This document shows, piece after piece, positions 5,058 through 10,250 of a stretch of 10,250 bases of DNA; position 1 is the first letter of the stretch, and the number at the start of each line of letters is the position of its first letter. This DNA is from an uncultured Collinsella sp. (GTDB lineage: Bacteria; Actinomycetota; Coriobacteriia; Coriobacteriales; Coriobacteriaceae). The notes under the pieces are model-generated. The model did no database searches. It was not told the DNA's origin and was given only the letters and a program-made list of their open reading frames with translations. Where the stretch lies: the NCBI GenBank assembly GCA_900549195.1, contig URNK01000050.1, positions 1 to 10,250 of the forward strand. Reading direction: 5' to 3'. The translations under genes were made by a program, and so were the position numbers.

Positions 5058-6035
5058 ATGTACCAGACGCGTAAGATCGGTGTGGTCGGCCAGGGCCACG
5101 TAGGAGCACATGTCGCCAACAGTCTGCTCATGCAGGGCATTGCCGATGAGCTGTACCTGTGCGATATCAACGAGGCCAAGGTGACGTCCGAGGTCCAGGA
5201 CCTACGCGACTCCCTTTCGTTTGTCCCGTACAACACCAAGATCGTCAACTGCTACGACCACTACGAGGAGCTTGCCTGCTGCGACGTCATCGTCAACGCC
5301 GCCGGCAAGGTCGCGCTGGCCGCTGGCAACCGCGACGGCGAGCTGTTCTTTACCACCGACGCCGCCCGCACCTTTGCCAAGCGCATCGTCGACGCCGGCT
5401 TTGACGGCATCTTCGTGAGCATCTCCAACCCCTGCGACGTCGTGTGCACCGAGCTGTGGCACCTGACCGGCTACGATCCCAAGAAGATCATCGGCTCGGG
5501 CTGCGGCCTGGACTCCGCCCGCCTGCGCACCGAGATCTCCAAGAAGGTCGGCGTGAGCCCCAAGTCCATCGACGCCTACATGATCGGCGAGCACGGCTTT
5601 AGCCAGCTTGCCGCCTTTAAGGCCGCAACCATCGCCGGCAAGAGCCTTAACGAGCTTCAGGCCGAGAACCCTGACAAGTACGCCTTCGACCACATGGAGG
5701 TCGAGGAGCTCGCACGCAAGGGCGGCTATGTGACCTACCAGGGCAAGCAGTGCACCGAGTACGCCGTCGCCAACTCCGCCGCGCGCGTCTGCGCCGCCGT
5801 GCTGCACAACGAGCACGCCGTGCTTTCGGCCTCTACGCTTATGACCGGCCAGTATGGCGAGGAGGGTATCTTTACCTCCCTGCCGTGCGTGATCGGTGCC
5901 GAGGGCGTCGAGGAGGTCTACACGCTCGACCTTTCCGAGTACGAGCTCGAAGGCTTCCACAAGAGCTGCCAGCACATCCGCGACAACATCGCCCAGCTCG
6001 ACTGGTGGGATGCCGAGGCCTACGACGTCAAGTAA
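5058..6035 (+). CDS. L-lactate / L-2-hydroxyacid dehydrogenase family protein (NAD-dependent)
   Basis: A cytosolic enzyme that reduces a 2-keto acid to the L-2-hydroxy acid with NADH, probably a fermentation step. It has 325 residues, typical of the LDH/MDH superfamily: GQGHVG (11-16) of the Rossmann fold, an acidic residue after the second strand (YLCDIN, Asp36), SNPCDV (123-128), LDSARLR with Asp152 and Arg155, and the catalytic His179 in GEHGFSQ. The substrate loop (AAGKVALAAGNRDGEL, 81-96) is longer than in classical LDH and resembles L-2-hydroxyisocaproate dehydrogenases, so lactate specificity is not certain and ldh is not assigned. Start: ATG at 5058 has GAAAGGA seven nt upstream. An upstream in-frame ATG at 4965 would lie inside a repeat and before the promoter. 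A strong terminator follows. Confidence 0.9.
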   Translation: MYQTRKIGVVGQGHVGAHVANSLLMQGIADELYLCDINEAKVTSEVQDLRDSLSFVPYNTKIVNCYDHYEELACCDVIVNAAGKVALAAGNRDGELFFTTDAARTFAKRIVDAGFDGIFVSISNPCDVVCTELWHLTGYDPKKIIGSGCGLDSARLRTEISKKVGVSPKSIDAYMIGEHGFSQLAAFKAATIAGKSLNELQAENPDKYAFDHMEVEELARKGGYVTYQGKQCTEYAVANSAARVCAAVLHNEHAVLSASTLMTGQYGEEGIFTSLPCVIGAEGVEEVYTLDLSEYELEGFHKSCQHIRDNIAQLDWWDAEAYDVK

Positions 6036-6076
6036 GCCGCTGGCTACCGCAACCTTGCGAATCTATGCGCGATACT

Positions 6077-6120
6077 AAGCGGGCCGCGCCGGAAACCCAC
6101 CGGCGCGGCCCGCTTTTTTT
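6077..6120 (+). terminator. Strong rho-independent terminator after the dehydrogenase
   Basis: AAGCGGGCCGCGCCGG (6077-6092) and CCGGCGCGGCCCGCTT (6100-6115) form a perfect 16-bp GC-rich stem with a 7-nt loop, and a run of seven T ends at 6120. It lies about 40 nt after the stop. On the minus strand no T run follows, so it mainly serves the plus-strand gene rather than the convergent SIS gene. Confidence 0.96.
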
Positions 6121-6169
6121 GACTCACGCAGTGCCCCTGCGAATCGAAGGTGAATACTTTTCCCGTTAC

Positions 6170-7138
6170 TTAGTACTGCTCGATGCCCATGTAGCGACGA
6201 ACCTCAGGGCTGTGGTCGAACACCTTTCCGCGGGCGGCGCGCAGCTCGCAGCTCATGTTGTAGAAGAAGATCGGCTCCAGGTACGAACGCACGCTGGCAG
6301 GCACGTCGCCCACACCGTACTCAAGCGCGTCGAGCACCATAATCGTATCGGTGTGCGTGTTGAGGAACGCAAGGGCGCGCTCCTCCATGGGGCGGCACTC
6401 GCCCGCGCCAAGCTGCACAAAGTAGAACACGCCGGGCTCGGTGGCCTCGAAGGGGCCGTGGAAGTACTCGCCGGAGTGGATGTAGCAGCAGTGCTGCCAC
6501 TGCATCTCCATGAGCGAGCAGATGGCCATGGCGTAGGTCTGGCTAAAGTTGGGGCCGGAACCCAGGATATAGAAGAACTTGTGCTGCTGGCAGAGCTCGG
6601 CAAAACGGGCGCCCAGCTCGGCGTTGACCTTCTCGCGGGCGGCGGGCAGCAGCGCATCCATCTGCTTGAGGCCCTCGTACATGTCGGCGAGTGCCTCGTA
6701 GCCTTCCTGCTGGTCGAGCAGCTCGGCGGCGATCAGAGCGCCGATACCCTGAGGCACCTCGGCCTGCGACACGCCCTCACCCCAGGGGTAGACCCAGGTG
6801 GTCCACTTGCCGTTGTCGATCTTGGAGCCCTCGCAGTCGGTGAGGGCAACGACCTCGGCACCGGCGGCCAACGCCATCTCGCAGCCGTCGACGACCTCCT
6901 GCGTGTTGCCGCTGTGGCTGCATGCAATAACGAGAGACTTCGGCCCTAGGCTCTTGGGGGCCATCAGGCAAAACTCGCGTGCCGTGTAGACCGTCGAGGA
7001 AAACGTGGTGGCCTCGCGCTTGAGCAGCTCGTTGGCCGGCATCAGGTCGATCATCGAACCGCCACAAGCGATCCAAAAGACGTTCTCAATCTTGCCCTTG
7101 CGCTCGATGATTTCCTGAACCAGATCATGTGCGTTCAT
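6170..7138 (-). CDS. SIS-domain protein, fructosamine/glucosamine-type 6-phosphate deglycase-like (FrlB-like)
   Basis: Two sugar isomerase (SIS) domains bind phosphosugars in this family. FrlB-type members split phosphorylated Amadori products (such as fructoselysine 6-phosphate) into glucose 6-phosphate and an amino acid. In the 322 residues the first SIS domain shows ACGGS (25-28) and the phosphate-binding ACSHSGNTQEV (72-82); the second shows ILGSGPN (191-197) and SGEYFHGPFEATEPGVF (222-238), where Glu224 is the likely catalytic base. The C-terminus FDHSPEVRRYMG closely resembles FrlB ends. The glutamine amidotransferase domain of GlmS is absent, so it is not GlmS. ATG at 7138 has AAGGAGGA eight nt upstream. 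The gene has its own promoter and lies just downstream of a GntR regulator. No sugar kinase, PTS or permease gene is in the window, so the exact substrate is open. Confidence 0.82.
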   Translation of the reverse strand: MNAHDLVQEIIERKGKIENVFWIACGGSMIDLMPANELLKREATTFSSTVYTAREFCLMAPKSLGPKSLVIACSHSGNTQEVVDGCEMALAAGAEVVALTDCEGSKIDNGKWTTWVYPWGEGVSQAEVPQGIGALIAAELLDQQEGYEALADMYEGLKQMDALLPAAREKVNAELGARFAELCQQHKFFYILGSGPNFSQTYAMAICSLMEMQWQHCCYIHSGEYFHGPFEATEPGVFYFVQLGAGECRPMEERALAFLNTHTDTIMVLDALEYGVGDVPASVRSYLEPIFFYNMSCELRAARGKVFDHSPEVRRYMGIEQY

Positions 7139-7194
7139 GGTGATGTTCCTCCTTGTGGGGCGGCTTTGAGCGACGACGGCTCGTACCTGCTGTC

Positions 7195-7210
7195 GTTCTA
7201 TGTTGTCCTA
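7195..7210 (-). promoter_or_regulatory. Candidate GntR operator, promoter-proximal copy
   Basis: GTTCTATGTTGTCCTA (7195-7210) contains two GTTCTA-like hexamers spaced 10 bp apart. It is nearly the same as 7257-7272 (one difference) and abuts the -10 element, so it covers the expected transcription start. That is the classic position for a repressor. The neighbouring HutC-type regulator is the likely binder. Confidence 0.6.
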
Positions 7211-7239
7211 TTTATAACATGCACGGCGACGCCCGTGAA
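7211..7239 (-). promoter_or_regulatory. Predicted promoter of the SIS deglycase-like gene
   Basis: On the minus strand TTCACG (7234-7239, four of six to the -35 consensus) and TATAAA (7211-7216, five of six to the -10) stand 17 bp apart. Transcription would start near 7204, giving a leader of about 65 nt. The element lies between the two operator candidates. Confidence 0.6.
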
Positions 7240-7256
7240 GTCATCTCGGCAAATTT

Positions 7257-7276
7257 GTTCTATGTTGTTCTATCTG
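7257..7276 (-). promoter_or_regulatory. Candidate GntR operator, distal copy
   Basis: GTTCTATGTTGTTCTATCTG (7257-7276) holds two perfect GTTCTA hexamers 10 bp apart (minus strand TAGAAC-AACA-TAGAAC). It lies 62 bp upstream of the similar element at 7195, about six helical turns, on the far side of the promoter and 7 bp from the regulator's stop codon. Confidence 0.6.
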
Positions 7277-7282
7277 TGTATG

Positions 7283-8047
7283 TTAGATGTCGAAGACGTA
7301 GCGCGAGCCCACAATCTTTTGGCGGCCGAGCAGCAAGGGCCGCTCGTCCTCATCGGTAAAGTACGCCTCCATATAGAAGAGCGGCTCACCGACCGGCACC
7401 TCCAACAGCGGGGCCGCCTGAGCATCGGCAAGCGCAATCTCCACGGTGCAGGGGTCGGACTTGAGCGGCGCGCGACCCGAATGCTCGGCAACGAGCGCAA
7501 AGATTGAGTTATCGGAAAGGTCCTCATCGGCCAGCGTCTGCAGGTAGGGATGGTCGGCGAGCACAAAGGCGTTGTTCTCAAGCATGACAGGGATGCCGTC
7601 GGCTGTGCGCACGCGCTCGACCACGATAAGCTCACAGCCGGGCTCCACGCCAAAGAACGCCGCATCCTCGTGCGTCGCCGCGACCACCGTGCGCGACACC
7701 AGACGCGCACCCGGCACCATGTCGTTGGCAGCACAACCCTCAGTAAAGCTCTGGACGTCACCCTTCTGGCGAATCTTGCGCTTGAGCTTGGGCGCGCACA
7801 CAAAGGTACCCCTCCCCTGCTGGCGGTTGAGATACCCCGCACGCGACAGCTCCTCGATGGCGCGACGCACGGTGACGCGCCCCACGCCGTAGGACTTCGC
7901 GAGCTCCATCTCGGAAGGAATGCGCGAGCCGGCCACGTACACGCCGCGCGCGATCTCGCCCTTTAGGTCGTCCATGACCTGCTGGTACAGTGGCACGGCG
8001 GACACCTCGGCGCGCTCGGAACGTTCGGTCTTGCTATCGGCTACCAT
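7283..8047 (-). CDS. GntR-family transcriptional regulator, HutC/UTRA subfamily
   Basis: A cytosolic DNA-binding regulator of 254 residues. The N-terminal winged helix-turn-helix (about 19-83) shows PLYQQVMDDLKGEI, the signature RIPSEMELAKSYGVGRVTVR (42-61) and the wing GRGTFV (78-83). A UTRA ligand domain (about 95-247) follows, the fold that in relatives binds small ligands such as phosphosugars or histidine intermediates. ATG at 8047 has GGAG seven nt upstream, inside the end of recQ; the recQ stop is only 2 nt away, so the two are probably cotranscribed. Downstream it faces the SIS gene in the same direction across a 144-bp gap with a promoter and two repeat elements. FrlR regulators of fructosamine loci belong to this subfamily, so control of the SIS gene by a phosphosugar is the simplest inference. 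Confidence 0.9.
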   Translation of the reverse strand: MVADSKTERSERAEVSAVPLYQQVMDDLKGEIARGVYVAGSRIPSEMELAKSYGVGRVTVRRAIEELSRAGYLNRQQGRGTFVCAPKLKRKIRQKGDVQSFTEGCAANDMVPGARLVSRTVVAATHEDAAFFGVEPGCELIVVERVRTADGIPVMLENNAFVLADHPYLQTLADEDLSDNSIFALVAEHSGRAPLKSDPCTVEIALADAQAAPLLEVPVGEPLFYMEAYFTDEDERPLLLGRQKIVGSRYVFDI

Positions 8048-8049
8048 CG

Positions 8050-10026
8050 TTACGCTCCATCCCGCGCATGCTCGGACTCAAATTCTTCAATCGCCGCCAT
8101 AAACTGCTCGCCAAAGGCGTCGGCCTTTTTCTCGCCGATGCCGTTGACCTGGATCAGCTCGTCGCGCGTCCGCGGACGCAGGCGGCACAGGCCGCGCAGG
8201 GCCTTGTCGGAAAAGACCATATACGGCGCCATCTCCAACTCGGTCGAGATCTCCTTGCGCAGGGCACGCAGGCGCTCGAACAGCTCGGCATCGTCGCCCA
8301 CGCGCGGGCGCTGATCCAGCTCGGCCTCCTCGCGCAGCAAATCCACCGCACGGCGGGCGCGGGCCGAGGCCTTGCGCTTGGACGCGCGACGCTTAACGGT
8401 AAAGGCGAACGCCTCGTCCTCGACCTCACCGGCGCGCGGGCCCAGGCCCACGACCGGGTACTGCCCCTGCGAGGTGGCCAGATAGCCGCGGCCGCACAGC
8501 TGGCCGATGATGTCCTTGATGCGCCCGACCGATTCGCTCGACAGCTCACCGTAGCCGCGGTCCTCGTCCAGATGCATCTGGCGAATGCGCTCGGTGTTGC
8601 CTCCGTGGAGCACATCGGCGATGAGCGACTTGCCAAAGTGCATGGGGCGCGTGGCCACATAGCGCACGGCAGCGCGGGCCATATCGGTGACGTCCTCGAC
8701 CTCGAACTGCGTGAGGCAGTTACTGCAGTTGCCGCAGCCCTCGGCGTCGTCTGCCGTGCCGCCCGCGGCGGCTGCCGCATGCTCGGCCGCGGCCTCGTCA
8801 CCAAAGTAGCGCAGCATGTATTCGCGCAGACAGCCGGTGGTATTGCAGTAGCCCTCCATCTGGCTGAGCAGGCGATAACGGTTCTGGAGCGCCCACGCGC
8901 GCTGCTCGTCGTCGAGCGCCTCGTCGGCCGCATCACCGCGGTCGATCAAAAAGCGGCGCATGCGAAAATCGTTGCCGTTCCACAGCAAGTGACAGCTGGC
9001 CGGATCGCCATCGCGGCCAGCGCGGCCCGCCTCCTGGTAGTAGGCCTCGATGCTCTCGGGCACGTTGTTATGGATCACGTAACGCACGTTGGGCTTGTCG
9101 ATGCCCATGCCAAAGGCGTTGGTGGCAACCATCACCTGAATGTCATCATCGATAAAGGCACGCTGGCTCTGGCGACGGGCGTCGTTGCCCATGCCGGCAT
9201 GGTAACGGCCCACGCGAATGTCGCTGGGGCCCAACGCCTCGGCAAGCTCCGCGGTCAACGCGTCGACCGTCTTGCGGGTCGAGCAATACACGATGCCGCT
9301 CTCGCTCGAATGCGCGATCACGTAGTCGCGCACCCAGGCGGCCTTGGCCTTGTCGCCCATCTCCTCGCAACCAAAGTAGAGGTTCTTGCGATCAAAACCC
9401 GTCACCACGGTCGCCGGGTTTTGCAGGCCGAGCATTTGCTGGATATCGGCGCGCACGCGCTCGGTCGCCGTGGCGGTAAACGCCGCCACGATCGGGCGCC
9501 GCGGCAGGGAATCGATGAACTCGCGAATCTGCAGGTAAGCGGGACGGAAATCCTGGCCCCACTGGCTCACGCAGTGGGCCTCGTCAATGGCCACGAGAGG
9601 CACGCCGATGCCGCCTTCGGCCGCAGCTTCCTGCGCAAAGGCCAGAAAGCGCGGCTCGAGCAGGCGCTCGGGCGCCACATACATAAGCTGGTAGCGGCCC
9701 TCGCGCGCCCGCTTGAGCACGGTATTTTGCTGGGCCGGGGTAAGGCTGGAGTTGAGATAACTGGGACGCGCACCCGCCGCGAGCAGCGCGCGGGTCTGGT
9801 CCTCCATAAGCGACAGCAACGGGCTCACCACAAAGGTGATACCAGGCAGCATGAGCGCGGGCACCTGGTAGCAAATGGACTTGCCAGCGCCTGTGGGCAT
9901 AACGCCGAGCGCATCGCGGCCGGCAAGAATCGCATCCACCATGCGGTCCTGCCCCGGGCGAAACGAGGTGTAGCCAAAATAGGCGCCGAGCGTGTCGAGC
10001 GCCATCTGCTGCATGCTATCGGTCAT
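8050..10026 (-). CDS. recQ: ATP-dependent DNA helicase RecQ
   Basis: RecQ unwinds DNA 3' to 5' in recombinational repair and restart of stalled forks. The 658 residues hold the complete order: helicase core with the Q-motif region (FRPGQ, 22-26), Walker A MPTGAGKS (43-50), DEAH box IDEAHCVSQWGQDFRP (147-162), TATAT (184-188), YHAGM and QEAGRAGRDG (331-340, arginine finger region); then the RecQ-Ct zinc and winged-helix region; then a C-terminal HRDC domain (about 583-648, ending near QVNGIGEKKADAFGEQF). The zinc cysteines (GCLREYMLRYFG, then CGNCSNC from 431) are separated by an Ala-rich insertion. ATG at 10026 has AGGA six nt upstream. The stop is 2 nt before the GntR start, suggesting one transcript from the promoter near 10060. 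Confidence 0.97.
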   Translation of the reverse strand: MTDSMQQMALDTLGAYFGYTSFRPGQDRMVDAILAGRDALGVMPTGAGKSICYQVPALMLPGITFVVSPLLSLMEDQTRALLAAGARPSYLNSSLTPAQQNTVLKRAREGRYQLMYVAPERLLEPRFLAFAQEAAAEGGIGVPLVAIDEAHCVSQWGQDFRPAYLQIREFIDSLPRRPIVAAFTATATERVRADIQQMLGLQNPATVVTGFDRKNLYFGCEEMGDKAKAAWVRDYVIAHSSESGIVYCSTRKTVDALTAELAEALGPSDIRVGRYHAGMGNDARRQSQRAFIDDDIQVMVATNAFGMGIDKPNVRYVIHNNVPESIEAYYQEAGRAGRDGDPASCHLLWNGNDFRMRRFLIDRGDAADEALDDEQRAWALQNRYRLLSQMEGYCNTTGCLREYMLRYFGDEAAAEHAAAAAGGTADDAEGCGNCSNCLTQFEVEDVTDMARAAVRYVATRPMHFGKSLIADVLHGGNTERIRQMHLDEDRGYGELSSESVGRIKDIIGQLCGRGYLATSQGQYPVVGLGPRAGEVEDEAFAFTVKRRASKRKASARARRAVDLLREEAELDQRPRVGDDAELFERLRALRKEISTELEMAPYMVFSDKALRGLCRLRPRTRDELIQVNGIGEKKADAFGEQFMAAIEEFESEHARDGA

Positions 10027-10057
10027 GGTTTCCTAACGTCCAAGTCATCTGCCGCCG

Positions 10058-10063
10058 ATTATA
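10058..10063 (-). promoter_or_regulatory. Predicted -10 element of the recQ promoter
   Basis: The minus strand carries a perfect TATAAT at 10058-10063, about 32 nt before the recQ start codon, in an otherwise GC-rich context. The -35 position 17 bp upstream reads CGACGC and matches poorly. I see no extended -10 (TGn). Confidence 0.6.
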
Positions 10064-10116
10064 CGCCGCCACGCGGACCAGCGTCGCCCGGCTGTCAGCC
10101 ACGCTCATTCTGCGGG

Positions 10117-10171
10117 TAGTCATTGGGGACGTTCTTGAATGACCAGTCGTTTAAGAACGTCCCAACGACTA
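10117..10171. repeat. Palindromic intergenic repeat, family IV
   Basis: TAGTCATTGGGGACGTTCTT (10117-10136) pairs with AAGAACGTCCCAACGACTA (10153-10171) with one bulged base and one mismatch, around a 16-nt loop. It lies upstream of recQ, and no T tract follows on either strand. The last 79 bases of the window (10172-10250) show no gene I can support. Confidence 0.8.
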
Positions 10172-10250
10172 AGGAGTGTCCCCGGGTGCCGGCACAGACG
10201 ATATGAGCAGGACATAAAAACATTGAGAGCCCCTGCTGCATGAAAGACCG

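Noticed and set aside
5750..6949. Plus-strand open frame of 399 codons crossing the dehydrogenase end and the SIS gene
   Set aside because: It overlaps two well-supported genes and a strong terminator; a high-GC shadow.
6170..7138. GlmS (glucosamine-6-phosphate synthase)
   Set aside because: The protein has only SIS domains and lacks the N-terminal Cys-type glutamine amidotransferase domain; its C-terminus matches FrlB-type proteins.
7990..10119. Plus-strand open frame of 709 codons opposite recQ
   Set aside because: Antisense shadow of recQ; the minus strand encodes all RecQ motifs and the plus-strand product resembles no protein family.

Overview
The window looks like chromosomal DNA of a high-GC Gram-positive gut anaerobe of the Coriobacteriia, most likely Collinsella or a close relative. 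This rests on the GC-rich third positions, the gene families and the style of the intergenic palindromes; no rRNA or marker gene here proves it. Positions 7-39 match the Illumina Nextera/Tn5 read-1 adapter, so the left edge is a contig end carrying synthetic DNA, and genomic sequence starts at about position 40.

Layout. Plus strand: the C-terminal half of an M16C (PreP-like) metallopeptidase (42-1334) with a terminator. Next is a non-coding stretch with two oppositely oriented 63-bp palindromic elements (1401-1544), followed by 5-formyltetrahydrofolate cyclo-ligase (1699-2295). Minus strand: an orphan AbiEi-like protein with a nuclease-like C-terminus (2514-3476), bracketed by two same-orientation copies of a second palindromic repeat (2322-2491 and 3775-3893). 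Beyond it is metA (3921-4847). Divergent from metA is a plus-strand L-lactate/L-2-hydroxyacid dehydrogenase (5058-6035) with a strong terminator. The rest is minus strand, read from right to left: recQ (10026-8050), a GntR/HutC regulator starting 2 nt after the recQ stop (8047-7283), then a sugar-phosphate isomerase (SIS) deglycase-like gene (7138-6170) behind its own promoter.

How it fits together. Most genes are independent metabolic or maintenance genes: methionine entry, folate one-carbon recycling, fermentation and DNA repair. The clearest regulatory module is GntR plus the SIS gene. The 144-bp gap between them holds a sigma70-like promoter and two similar TAGAAC-type repeat elements 62 bp apart, which are good operator candidates. 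The most unusual aspect is the density of intergenic palindromes: at least five sequence types in about 10 kb, two with conserved loop lengths, some acting as terminators. No CRISPR array, tRNA, rRNA, insertion sequence or phage gene is visible. I see no convincing new multi-gene system; the best leads are the repeat-flanked AbiEi gene, the GntR operator pair and the palindrome families.
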